A stretch of DNA of 64,000 nt from Prevotella melaninogenica (GTDB lineage Bacteria > Bacteroidota > Bacteroidia > Bacteroidales > Bacteroidaceae): assembly GCF_018127965.1 (NCBI RefSeq), contig NZ_CP072349.1, forward strand, positions 1,306,001 to 1,370,000. The letters are read 5' to 3'. The notes beneath the pieces were generated by a model. The model was given only the letters and a program-made list of their open reading frames with translations. It was not told the origin of the DNA and did not search any database. The translations under genes and the position numbers were made by a program. Positions 54,878-63,443 of the stretch are shown piece by piece (position 1 is the first letter of the stretch; each line of letters begins with the position of its first letter).

Positions 54878-57316
54878 ATGAAAAGAACTTTATTATTAGT
54901 GTTAACTGTGTTTACTAACATTCTACTTGCTAACGCAGAACCCATCACCAAAGCACGCGCTTTGAGTATAGCAACTAAATACATCAACAACCCAAAACTA
55001 TCGAACGATACTCCAAAAACCCGCTCATCACAAGCAAATGAGCAACCTGCTTATTACATTTTTACTAATCCAAACGACAAGAAATTCGTTATTATCTCTG
55101 GAGAAAGTAAACTCAACGAGCTCGTGGGTTATGGAGATAAGATGACAGAAAACCCCAACGACCAGCCTCCATACTTCAAACTGTTCTTAAAGGAATATGA
55201 ACGTGTTGTAAAAGAGGTGCGTTCTAAAGCTGCAACTACTACTCCACAGCGTCCTATCAAACGAAAAGTAGAACCATTGCTTACTTGTAAGTGGAGCCAG
55301 TATGCCCCTTTCAATAAGTACACCCCACTAAGTAATGGACAGCATACACCTACTGGGTGCGTTGCAACAGCCACAGCACAGGTGATGTTCTACAATAAAT
55401 GGCCTAAGAATCGACCACAAGATTATATAGCATCAACAGGCGATGATGCTAAGAAGAGTGCTACTTATTGGTGGGATGAGATGAAGAACACGACTAATGA
55501 GATGAGAACGGAACATTCTCGACAAGCCGTTGGCGTATTGATGTCTGACATCGGTAAGGCTGTCAATATGAGATACTATTATAGAGGTAGTGACTCAAAC
55601 TTACAATATGCTTGCAATGCACTTCGCGACAAGTTCGACTATACCGTACGTTATCTTGACAAAAACTTCCTTCCTGCCAATGACTTCCTCAATGAGGTGA
55701 TGCAAGAAATATCAGACGGATATCCAGTCTTGGTAGTAGGTGGACCTCATGCCTTTGTTTATGATGGCTATGATGAGCAAGGCCTCATTCACACCAACTG
55801 GGGCTGGGGAGGCGAAAACGACGGATACTTCGACATCAACATAGTTACCCTTAATGTTTCAGGCTTTGCCCTCAGTAGTGGAACATTCTGGGACGATATC
55901 TCAGTTGTCTTTGCCCATCCTAACGACGGTAAGGCTACACCTTTTAAGGATATAGAGCGCGGATTAGATGCAAGAACCACCACTTCACTCACTATTGACA
56001 AGACAGAGGCAAACCGTTCTGAAAGTTTTAGTGCAAAGATTGAGAAGTTGGGCTCGTATAGTTCGGTGAAAGGTGAACTTGGTGTATTCACTGGCAAGGT
56101 TGCACTTGCCCTTTATAATGACAAGAACGAAAAAGTAAAAATCTTCAACTCAACTGCAAGCGACCAGACTTGGGCATCTATCTTTACTTCCATGTCCTTT
56201 GATGTTGCTGATATTAACTTTAAGGGTATTGCAGACGGAAACTACCGTTTAGTACCAGTATTCTCTGAGATGCTCGATACCAAGACAAAGGAACACGGTG
56301 ACTGGAAGCCAATCAATCACGCTAATGAGATAGAAGTAATACTCACTCCAAATGCAGTACAGCTCAATACAAACAACCCAAAGGATGTAGTTATTATTGA
56401 AAAGGCTCCAAGCCTACTTGCACCTTACTATGAGGGTTCTGGATTTAAGGGTGCATACAGCTTTACGATGTATAATCCTGGACGTGAAGAAGTGCGTGGT
56501 GAACTTGTAATGACACTTACAAATCAAGAGACAAAGAAAGAATATAATGGTTATCTACTGACTCCAAACGTTGTTGCACAACGCCTTGGACGAACCACCT
56601 TTGTCATTAATATGCTCCCACTATATTACAACAAACCAAGTTTAGGGAATCTTCCAAGAGGTAAATATGACGTCAAACTATCTATAAAAGCCAATAGAAA
56701 AGGAACTGAAGTCGAGATACCTATTGACATGAAAGAGCCATTCGAGATCGAAGTATTACCTTATGTCAATAATGGAAATATCGAATTAACTTTCCTCGAC
56801 TACTATGTTGATGGTGAATATGCTAATTACAGCACCTTCCAACTTAATAAGATAAAGAATATCAGTCTGCAAGTACATTCTAAAGTATCTGGCTATCAGA
56901 TTAGGAATGGCTACCGTGGACCAATTCATTATCGTCTACTCGATTTGACAAGTAACAAGTGGATTGAATTGGGAACAGTCCGTAATGTTTATCTCCCTTG
57001 TGATGCAGACAACAATGCTGCCCAAACACGTATCACATTCTCTGCTTCGCAGTTAGAACCAAACCATTCATACGAAATACATTTAGAGCTTGAGCGAAAC
57101 GGACAACGACAAGATACATGGAACCCACTTGTACTGCGCAATGTCTTCAACACCATCAGCGATTTAAATACACCTACTGGAATCAATTCGGTTAATAATA
57201 ACCAGAATACGGCAAAGAATATCTTTACACTGCAAGGTATTCGCCTGTCAAAAACTTGGGAAGAACTCCCTGCTGGCATCTATATCATTGATGGAAAGAA
57301 AGTGATTAAGAAATAG
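54878..57316 (+). CDS. C10-family cysteine protease (streptopain/interpain-like) with T9SS-type tail
   Basis: 812 residues. Signal peptide 1-20 (LANAEP), then the propeptide (about 21-135) and a peptidase domain. The catalytic Cys161 lies in TPTGCVATATAQVM and His291 in GGPHAFVYDGYD, with the HTNWGWGGENDGYF block following (Asn307, Trp308). A beta-rich C-terminal half follows, ending EELPAGIYIIDGKKVIKK, which matches the tail of the S8 protease at 332-2419. Relatives such as interpain A of Prevotella intermedia are virulence-related, but activity on host proteins cannot be concluded from sequence. Confidence 0.92.
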   Translation: MKRTLLLVLTVFTNILLANAEPITKARALSIATKYINNPKLSNDTPKTRSSQANEQPAYYIFTNPNDKKFVIISGESKLNELVGYGDKMTENPNDQPPYFKLFLKEYERVVKEVRSKAATTTPQRPIKRKVEPLLTCKWSQYAPFNKYTPLSNGQHTPTGCVATATAQVMFYNKWPKNRPQDYIASTGDDAKKSATYWWDEMKNTTNEMRTEHSRQAVGVLMSDIGKAVNMRYYYRGSDSNLQYACNALRDKFDYTVRYLDKNFLPANDFLNEVMQEISDGYPVLVVGGPHAFVYDGYDEQGLIHTNWGWGGENDGYFDINIVTLNVSGFALSSGTFWDDISVVFAHPNDGKATPFKDIERGLDARTTTSLTIDKTEANRSESFSAKIEKLGSYSSVKGELGVFTGKVALALYNDKNEKVKIFNSTASDQTWASIFTSMSFDVADINFKGIADGNYRLVPVFSEMLDTKTKEHGDWKPINHANEIEVILTPNAVQLNTNNPKDVVIIEKAPSLLAPYYEGSGFKGAYSFTMYNPGREEVRGELVMTLTNQETKKEYNGYLLTPNVVAQRLGRTTFVINMLPLYYNKPSLGNLPRGKYDVKLSIKANRKGTEVEIPIDMKEPFEIEVLPYVNNGNIELTFLDYYVDGEYANYSTFQLNKIKNISLQVHSKVSGYQIRNGYRGPIHYRLLDLTSNKWIELGTVRNVYLPCDADNNAAQTRITFSASQLEPNHSYEIHLELERNGQRQDTWNPLVLRNVFNTISDLNTPTGINSVNNNQNTAKNIFTLQGIRLSKTWEELPAGIYIIDGKKVIKK

Positions 57317-57387
57317 GAAAACAGACTATCTGTATAACAAATACGGATAATATTGAGTTTTCAAACTCCTACAAAAAAAATAAAAGC

Positions 57388-57432
57388 CAAATCGGTCATT
57401 GTGTATTATCTCATAATATGCGATGACCGATT
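57388..57432. repeat. Solo hairpin made of the MITE terminal sequence
   Basis: AAATCGGTCAT (57388-57398) and ATGACCGATTT (57422-57432) form a perfect 11-bp stem. Its bases match the core of the 19-bp ends of the two MITE-like elements (AATCGGTCAT). It has only 23 nt between arms and may be a collapsed element remnant; it may also terminate the C10 protease transcript. Confidence 0.65.
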
Positions 57433-57506
57433 TTCTGTTAAAGCAAATCATACCGTAATCACCAGCCCCTTTGTAAATATTTTTCACCGCACCGATTTTT
57501 ATTAAG

Positions 57507-57593
57507 GCTTAATTGGATTCGAATTAACGTCCTTTTGGCTTCTAAAAGGTGCCCTTTTGAAGTCTTATTAACGCCCTTTTGTAAGCCAACTAA
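57507..57593 (+). repeat. Family-alpha 22-bp array, copy F
   Basis: Units start at 57507, 57529, 57551 and 57573, with GCACC at 57594 (22+22+22+21). The first unit is a clear dyad (TTAATTGGATTCGAATTAA). Conserved flanks are weaker than in A and B. It lies in the convergent gap between the C10 protease and rpsO. Confidence 0.75.
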
Positions 57594-57844
57594 GCACCTC
57601 TCGCAAACCATTCTTGTAACATCCTCAATATAAAAGAGTTACAAAGGCGCATAGAAAGACTGTTCTTTACTATTTTTCTACTATGATATCAGGAGATAAT
57701 GTAAAGAAAATTCAAGTCTTCTAAAAACTTTTAGAAAACTCTATTACACGGACATTCTAATACTTAGAATATTGAGATAATATAAAAAAGGAAACAAAAC
57801 TATCTCTTAAGAACTAATAGAATAGTAGCAGGAGACAAAGAAAA

Positions 57845-57893
57845 AAGGTAAGAAAGTAAAGTATGGATAAACCAACTTTAACTTTCTTACCTT
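57845..57893 (-). terminator. Terminator of rpsO
   Basis: AAGGTAAGAAAGT (57845-57857) pairs with ACTTTCTTACCTT (57881-57893), with T-rich tracts on the minus-strand side. Confidence 0.8.
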
Positions 57894-57916
57894 CTATTTT
57901 TTTGCTTTTAGAAATC

Positions 57917-58192
57917 TTACTTACGGAGACCCAAAGCCTTGATGATAGCACGGTAGCGCTCAACATCGCGATCGTAGAGGTAATCGAGCAATGCACGACG
58001 CTTACCTACGAGCTGTGTCAATGAACGAGTTGTAACATAATCCTTGCGATTCTTCTTTACGTGCTCGGTCAAGTGCTTGATACGATAAGAGAAAAGAGCA
58101 ATCTGGCTCTCAGCTGAACCTGTATCAGTTGTGCTCTGTGCCTTACCATACTGTGCGAAGATTTCTGCCTTCTTTGTCTTGTCTAAATACAT
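57917..58192 (-). CDS. rpsO: 30S ribosomal protein S15
   Basis: 91 residues, normal length. The S15 signature lies in TGSAESQIALFSYRIKHLTE and LVGKRRALLDYLYDRDVERY. It binds 16S rRNA in the 30S platform. It has its own promoter (58301-58330) and terminator and diverges from typA. The ~100-nt leader could fold for S15 autoregulation, which I did not demonstrate. Confidence 0.97.
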   Translation of the reverse strand: MYLDKTKKAEIFAQYGKAQSTTDTGSAESQIALFSYRIKHLTEHVKKNRKDYVTTRSLTQLVGKRRALLDYLYDRDVERYRAIIKALGLRK

Positions 58193-58300
58193 AATTTTGT
58201 TTTGATTAATGTGATTTGCAATTACATCTTTCCGTCGTTAGCCGCCTTAATCACAACGGGTTACGACATCAAATGCATCGGACGTTCCGAAAATGCTGTG

Positions 58301-58330
58301 CAAAGTTACAACTTTTTATTGGAACCACAA
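58301..58330 (-). promoter_or_regulatory. Promoter of rpsO
   Basis: TTG (58328-58330), exactly 19 nt, then TAACTTTG (58308-58301) on the minus strand. Confidence 0.8.
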
Positions 58331-58351
58331 ACGTTTTCCATTTTTTATTCG

Positions 58352-58359
58352 TAATTTTG
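58352..58359 (+). promoter_or_regulatory. -7 promoter box of typA
   Basis: TAATTTTG on the plus strand, 38 nt before the typA ATG; no TTG at the expected distance. It lies back to back with the rpsO promoter. Confidence 0.5.
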
Positions 58360-58396
58360 CAGCATAAATTTAGCGTAAGCTTTTTAAGGTATTTAA

Positions 58397-60199
58397 ATGC
58401 AAGATATTCGTAACATCGCAGTTATTGCGCACGTAGACCATGGTAAGACAACCTTGGTTGACAAGATGATGCTCGCTGGAAAACTTTTCCGTGACGGACA
58501 AGACAACAGCGGAGAAGTTCTCGACTCTAATGACTTGGAGCGCGAACGAGGGATAACAATTCTGAGTAAGAATGTAAGTATTAATTGGAAAGGAGTAAAA
58601 ATCAACATTCTCGACACGCCGGGTCACTCTGACTTCGGTGGTGAGGTTGAGCGTGTATTGAACATGGCAGACGGCTGTCTGTTGCTCGTAGACGCTTTTG
58701 AAGGTCCTATGCCACAGACACGTTTTGTGCTACAAAAGGCCCTTCAGCTTGGTTTGAAACCAGTTGTTGTTATCAACAAGGTAGACAAACCTAACTGTCG
58801 TCCTGAGGAAGTATATGAGATGGTATTCGATCTCATGTGCGACCTTAACGCTACAGAAGACCAGTTGAACTTCCCTGTTGTCTATGGTTCAGCTAAAAAT
58901 GGCTGGATGAGTGAGGACTGGAAGAAGCCAACAGATAATATTGAATATCTGCTCGACCTCATTATTAAGGCCATCCCTGCTCCTAAGCAGATTGAAGGAA
59001 CACCACAGATGTTGATTACATCTTTGGACTATTCAAGCTACACAGGACGTATCGCCGTTGGTCGTGTACACCGTGGAACACTGAAGGATGGACAGAATAT
59101 TACAATCTGTCACCGCGACGGAACACAGGAACGCACTAAGATTAAAGAGCTTCATACCTTTGAAGGTATGGGACATAAGAAGACTGATGCTGTAGATTCA
59201 GGCGACATTTGTGCTGTGATTGGTCTGGAGAAGTTTGAGATTGGTGATACTATAGCTGATTTTGAGAATCCAGAACCACTGCCCCCAATCGCTGTTGATG
59301 AGCCAACAATGAGTATGCTCTTCACGATCAACGACTCTCCTTTCTTCGGAAAAGAAGGTAAGTTCTGTACCTCTCGTCATATTAGTGACCGTCTGAACAA
59401 GGAACTTGAGAAGAACCTTGCACTGCGTGTGCGTCCTATGGAGGACTCTATGGATAAGTGGATTGTTAGTGGTCGTGGTGTACTTCACCTCTCTGTCCTC
59501 ATTGAGACAATGCGTCGCGAGGGCTATGAGTTACAGGTTGGTCAGCCACAGGTTATCTATAAGGAGATTGATGGACAGAAGTGTGAGCCTATTGAGGAGT
59601 TGACAATCAACGTTCCAACCGATTTCTCAAGTAAGATGATTGATATGGTGACTCGTCGTAAGGGTGACCTTCTTGGTATGGATGCTGAGGGTGAGCGTGT
59701 GAACATCACCTTTGAAATACCATCACGTGGAATCATTGGTCTACGTACCAACGTCTTAACAGCCAGCCAGGGTGAAGCTATCATGGCGCACCGCTTCAAA
59801 GATTATCAGCCATTCAAGGGCGAAATCGTACGTCGTACAAATGGTTCAATGATTGCATTGGAAGCTGGTACTGCCTACGCATATGCCATTGATAAGTTGC
59901 AGGATCGTGGTAAGTTCTTCATCGATTCAGGTGAGGAAGTTTATGGCGGACAGGTTGTTGGTGAGCATGTTCACGATAACGACCTCGTCATCAACGTTAC
60001 GAAGGCAAAGCAGTTGACCAACGTCCGTGCATCTGGTTCTGACGAGAAGGCACGTGTTATCCCTAAGACCGAGATGAGTCTTGAGGAATGTCTTGAGTAC
60101 ATCAAGGGCAACGAGTATGTTGAAGTAACTCCAAAGAACATTCGTATGCGTAAGATTACGCTCGATCATAATGATCGTAAGCGTGAGAGTAAAGAATAG
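58397..60199 (+). CDS. typA: Ribosome-associated GTPase BipA/TypA
   Basis: 600 residues, normal length. GTPase motifs: P-loop AHVDHGKTT (about 11-19), switch region [19 protein letters not shown] and NKVD. Elongation-factor-like domains follow ([20 protein letters not shown]), then the TypA-specific C-terminal domain. It helps 50S assembly and stress adaptation. A terminator follows at 60226. Confidence 0.96.
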   Translation: MQDIRNIAVIAHVDHGKTTLVDKMMLAGKLFRDGQDNSGEVLDSNDLERERGITILSKNVSINWKGVKINILDTPGHSDFGGEVERVLNMADGCLLLVDAFEGPMPQTRFVLQKALQLGLKPVVVINKVDKPNCRPEEVYEMVFDLMCDLNATEDQLNFPVVYGSAKNGWMSEDWKKPTDNIEYLLDLIIKAIPAPKQIEGTPQMLITSLDYSSYTGRIAVGRVHRGTLKDGQNITICHRDGTQERTKIKELHTFEGMGHKKTDAVDSGDICAVIGLEKFEIGDTIADFENPEPLPPIAVDEPTMSMLFTINDSPFFGKEGKFCTSRHISDRLNKELEKNLALRVRPMEDSMDKWIVSGRGVLHLSVLIETMRREGYELQVGQPQVIYKEIDGQKCEPIEELTINVPTDFSSKMIDMVTRRKGDLLGMDAEGERVNITFEIPSRGIIGLRTNVLTASQGEAIMAHRFKDYQPFKGEIVRRTNGSMIALEAGTAYAYAIDKLQDRGKFFIDSGEEVYGGQVVGEHVHDNDLVINVTKAKQLTNVRASGSDEKARVIPKTEMSLEECLEYIKGNEYVEVTPKNIRMRKITLDHNDRKRESKE

Positions 60200-60225
60200 A
60201 CATCTTACTAATAATAAGTTAGAAA

Positions 60226-60258
60226 GGCGGCTGTCCACAACGGATAGCCGCCTTTTTT
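60226..60258 (+). terminator. Terminator of typA
   Basis: GGCGGCTGTCC (60226-60236) pairs with GGATAGCCGCC (60242-60252), with one G·T-type pair, then TTTTTT. Confidence 0.9.
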
Positions 60259-60281
60259 CGCTTAAAACAGGAATAACTTTT

Positions 60282-60536
60282 GGTTCTTCCGGAATTTGGA
60301 GTGATATCGTTAATATCTGATTCTCAATACCTTTTTTGGATTTCTATTCTTTTACATCCCTTTATTTGCCGAATAGTAAAGAATGTAAAGTGTTAAAATA
60401 AAGACTACAAAATCTATACTTAGCTAATATGGGACATCCACACTACAAAGAGCTTATATTTAAGAGTTTACAATACTTATTTATCATCAAGAAACCTGAA
60501 AAACATAAAACCATCACTCCAAATTCCGGAAGACCC
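60282..60536. mobile_element. 255-bp ISL3-like MITE with perfect 8-bp target duplication
   Basis: Terminal inverted repeats of about 24 bp: the left end begins GGTTCTTCCGGAATTTGG and the right end, read inward, GGGTCTTCCGGAATTTGG. Both flanks carry TAACTTTT (60274-60281 and 60537-60544), an exact 8-bp target-site duplication. The GG ends, the CTTCCG core and 8-bp duplication fit the ISL3 family. There is no transposase; the interior is AT-rich without an ORF. It lies between typA and the ADP-ribosylglycohydrolase gene. Confidence 0.85.
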
Positions 60537-60585
60537 TAACTTTTATTATAAATCAAATTGGTTACTTACTATACAACTTTTTGTT

Positions 60586-60593
60586 TATCTTTG
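60586..60593 (+). promoter_or_regulatory. -7 promoter box of the ADP-ribosylglycohydrolase gene
   Basis: TATCTTTG on the plus strand, about 125 nt before the ATG at 60720; the nearest TTG is 25 nt upstream, too far for a standard -33. Confidence 0.45.
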
Positions 60594-60719
60594 TATCTAA
60601 CAAGTAGATTTGATAATAAAGAACTCAAGTATAAATAAGAGTAGTGTCTAAAGAAAGCAGAAGAGAAGCTAAGTCGATTGCTTCTGCCACAAAACACTAA
60701 GCAAATAAAGGTTTTAGCT

Positions 60720-61931
60720 ATGTTAGGAGCAATCATTGGAGATATAATTGGCTCAGTATATGAGTTCAACAATAAGAAGCAGAAAGACTTTCATCTCTTT
60801 ACCCCGATGAGTCGGTTTACAGATGACACTGTGATGACTTTGGCTGTTGCAGAATGGCTAACAGAAGACAAGGAACACAGTGAAGAAGGGCTTGTACTGC
60901 GAATGCAAGACTTGGGTAGACGTTATCCTTACGTTGGTTACGGCGGTGGTTTTAGGCGGTGGCTGTACAATCAGCAACCAAAACCTTATAACAGCTATGG
61001 GAATGGGTCGGCTATGAGAGTAAGCCCTATTGCTTTCTATGCACAGAGCTTAGAGGAGACCTTAAGACTTGCTACTATCTCAGCAAAGGTTACTCATAAT
61101 CATCCAGAAGGTATAAAAGGTGCCAAAGCAATTGCCTCCGCAACCTATCTTGCACGCACAGAAGCGTCAAAAACAGAGATAAAAGCTTATGTGGAGGCAA
61201 ATTTCAAATATAATTTAAACCTGCAGTTAGACCATATTCGCTCCGTTGTCTGCGATGCTATGAGTTGTCAGAAAACTGTTCCAGCAGCTATTTGGGCATT
61301 TTTAGAAGGTGAGGACTTTGAGGACGTGATACGAATTGCAGTATCCTTGGGCGGTGATTCAGACACAATAGCAGCAATGGCTGGAAGTATTGCACAAGCT
61401 TTTTATGGTCTTCCTCTAAAGCTTGCCACCTATTGTTACGCACTGCTAACACCATACTTACGCACTATTCTCAATAAGTTCGAAGAAAGTATAGGAGTAC
61501 TTGCTCCCGACCCTTTCGACATTGAAAGATTTATCAAGGCTCAGAATGCTGACAACACCTACCAACGAGCGTTGGAAGAAATGCAGCGAGGGCATAAAAC
61601 CTCACACTGGATATGGTTTATCTTCCCACAACTAAAAGGACTTGGACATAGTCGCTATTCACAATATTACGGCTTAGCTGATGCGGACGAAACTCGTACA
61701 TTCCTTGCAAACTCATGCTTGAATAAACGACTGCGTGAGATAACCTGCACCCTACTGACACATAGAGACAAAAACATAGAACAACTTATGGGCAGCTATG
61801 TTGATGCTTTAAAGCTAAAATCTTCAATGACATTATTTGATGCTATTAGTCCAAATGATATCTTTTCAGAAGTTCTAAAAACATTTTACAATGGTGAGAA
61901 GGACCACAATACGATAAAAAAGATAGGCTAA
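60720..61931 (+). CDS. ADP-ribosylglycohydrolase–DUF1810 fusion protein
   Basis: 403 residues from the ATG at 60720; a Met at 60678 in the same frame would add 14 residues unlike the family start. Residues 1-262 form an ADP-ribosylglycohydrolase (MLGAIIGDIIGSVYE, RFTDDTVMTLAVAEWL, GNGSAMRVSPIAFY, SLGGDSDTIAAMAGSIAQAF), with its Asp-rich metal sites. Residues 275-403 are a DUF1810 domain (IERFIKAQ, SHWIWFIFPQLKGLGHSRYS, QYYGLADADETRTFL). The hydrolase removes ADP-ribose from proteins, nucleic acids or small molecules. DUF1810 has no established function; the fusion suggests it acts in the same chemistry. There is no adjacent ADP-ribosyltransferase. Confidence 0.85.
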   Translation: MLGAIIGDIIGSVYEFNNKKQKDFHLFTPMSRFTDDTVMTLAVAEWLTEDKEHSEEGLVLRMQDLGRRYPYVGYGGGFRRWLYNQQPKPYNSYGNGSAMRVSPIAFYAQSLEETLRLATISAKVTHNHPEGIKGAKAIASATYLARTEASKTEIKAYVEANFKYNLNLQLDHIRSVVCDAMSCQKTVPAAIWAFLEGEDFEDVIRIAVSLGGDSDTIAAMAGSIAQAFYGLPLKLATYCYALLTPYLRTILNKFEESIGVLAPDPFDIERFIKAQNADNTYQRALEEMQRGHKTSHWIWFIFPQLKGLGHSRYSQYYGLADADETRTFLANSCLNKRLREITCTLLTHRDKNIEQLMGSYVDALKLKSSMTLFDAISPNDIFSEVLKTFYNGEKDHNTIKKIG

Positions 61932-62033
61932 AACGTGGAGAAACCTTATCAAAACATCCCTCTTACATTAAGATTTCATTCTCTTTTTCTTCTTTTCTTT
62001 TATAAGAAACAACAGAACATTCAACAAAAATAC

Positions 62034-62041
62034 TTACCTTT
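62034..62041 (+). promoter_or_regulatory. -7 promoter box of the radical SAM gene
   Basis: TACCTTTG about 23 nt before the ATG; -33 not clear. Confidence 0.45.
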
Positions 62042-62063
62042 GTTGTTATAAAATAAATATTCA

Positions 62064-62846
62064 ATGAGCACGATTATCTATCCATCCCCTATATTTGGAC
62101 CAGTTCATAGCCGTCGATTAGGTATTTCCTTAGGCATTAACTTGATGCCAGCAGACGGTAAGATATGCACATTCGACTGCATATACTGCGAATGTGGCTT
62201 CAACAAAGACCACCACACAAAGACGCCCCACCCTACTCGTGAACATGTTGCGGAAGCTTTGGAAACCAAGTTAAAGGAGATGCAACAAGAGAATATTCAC
62301 CCTGATGTATTGACTTTTGCAGGTAATGGCGAGCCTACCTCCCACCCACACTTTGATAAAATCATTGACGACACAATCCGTCTACGTAACAAATATTGTC
62401 CACAAGCAAAGATTTCTGTGCTCAGTAACTCTACGTTCATCCATCGTCCGAAGATTCATGAAGCGCTGGCAAAGGTAGACAACAACATTCTGAAACTCGA
62501 TACCATCAATGCTGAATATATCAATAAGGTAGACCGGCCTACGCAGCCTTCCTATGATGTAAACCGAATCATTGCAGATATCAAGTCTTTCAACGGACAA
62601 GCAATTATCCAGACAATGTTTATGAAGGGGAATACTGAAGGCGGATATGATGTTGACAACACAACAGAAGCCTTTGTTGCACCGTGGCTTGAGACAATCA
62701 AAGAGATTGCTCCACGTGAGGTAATGATTTACACTATTGATCGTGAAACACCCGACCTACACCTACAAAAGGCTACACACGAAGAATTAGATGCTATCCG
62801 TGACCGTGTGATTGCATTGGGAATCCCTTGCACAGCATCGTATTAA
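62064..62846 (+). CDS. Radical SAM protein of unknown substrate
   Basis: 260 residues. The [4Fe-4S] motif is CTFDCIYCEC with Cys35, Cys39 and Cys42 (CxxxCxxC), preceded by GPVHSRRLGISLGINLMPAD. FAGNGEPTSHPHF, a typical SAM-binding Gly-Glu loop, follows at about 91-103. The size and IFGPVxSRRLG start match a conserved group of standalone radical SAM enzymes found across bacteria; the substrate is not known to me. No SPASM or other auxiliary domain is visible. A terminator follows. Confidence 0.85.
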   Translation: MSTIIYPSPIFGPVHSRRLGISLGINLMPADGKICTFDCIYCECGFNKDHHTKTPHPTREHVAEALETKLKEMQQENIHPDVLTFAGNGEPTSHPHFDKIIDDTIRLRNKYCPQAKISVLSNSTFIHRPKIHEALAKVDNNILKLDTINAEYINKVDRPTQPSYDVNRIIADIKSFNGQAIIQTMFMKGNTEGGYDVDNTTEAFVAPWLETIKEIAPREVMIYTIDRETPDLHLQKATHEELDAIRDRVIALGIPCTASY

Positions 62847-62930
62847 CATTTCTATATTCTTAATATTACTATTAAAGAAAAACTCATATTTATAGAAAAA
62901 CTACCCAATACGAAAATATAAATCAACCAT

Positions 62931-62957
62931 AATGGACGTACTTTTGATGCGTCCATT
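62931..62957 (+). terminator. Terminator of the radical SAM gene
   Basis: AATGGACG and CGTCCATT form an 8-bp stem, about 85 bp after the stop codon, followed by TCATTTTG. Confidence 0.7.
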
Positions 62958-63103
62958 TCATTTTGACGAATGTATAAACCTTCCGCCTTCTTACTTATAA
63001 AGCAAATTACTTTAAGTTCAGTTGAGAGTTACTTGCATTACCAGAAGCCTACAGAGCCTTCTGAAATGTCATAACTTTTCTTGGTCTTACAATCTCAATA
63101 CAT

Positions 63104-63190
63104 GCTCTTTTGGCTTCTAAAAGATGCCTAACTGACCTGCAAGAGGTGCCCTCTTGAGGTCTAACTAACGCCCTTTTGAAGTCCATTTAA
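63104..63190 (+). repeat. Family-alpha 22-bp array, copy G
   Basis: Units start at 63104, 63126, 63148 and 63170, with GCACC at 63191 (22+22+22+21). The ACAACTAATTGATT flank follows near 63212 and GTGTCATGATTTTTCAA near 63296. It lies in the convergent gap between the radical SAM gene and lpxA. Confidence 0.78.
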
Positions 63191-63387
63191 GCACCTTTTA
63201 CTTTACAACTTTACAACTAATTGATTCTCTGTTGATTGCAAACTTGATTTTTACACGTCTTTTTACCTTTGTTTTTAGATATTTTATTCGAATTTGTGTC
63301 ATGATTTTTCAATACCTCATCTACAAAAATTAAAGCACAAGTCAGGCACCAGTCTAACCCAAATCAATAAATGAATAAAATAAGAAA

Positions 63388-63415
63388 GGAGAGTCAACCT
63401 CACGGCTGGCTCTCC
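63388..63415 (-). terminator. Terminator of lpxA
   Basis: GGAGAGTCAACC (63388-63399) pairs with GGCTGGCTCTCC (63404-63415), two mismatches, about 28 bp after the lpxA stop codon. Confidence 0.75.
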
Positions 63416-63443
63416 CATCATCAAAAATTTATAGGTATGAAAA

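Noticed and set aside
58193..58396. S15 autoregulatory RNA in the rpsO leader
   Set aside because: The leader is about 100 nt but I could not identify a clear pseudoknot by eye.
60678..60719. Upstream start of the ADP-ribosylglycohydrolase gene
   Set aside because: The extra 14 residues do not match the family, whose N terminus is MLGAIIGD.
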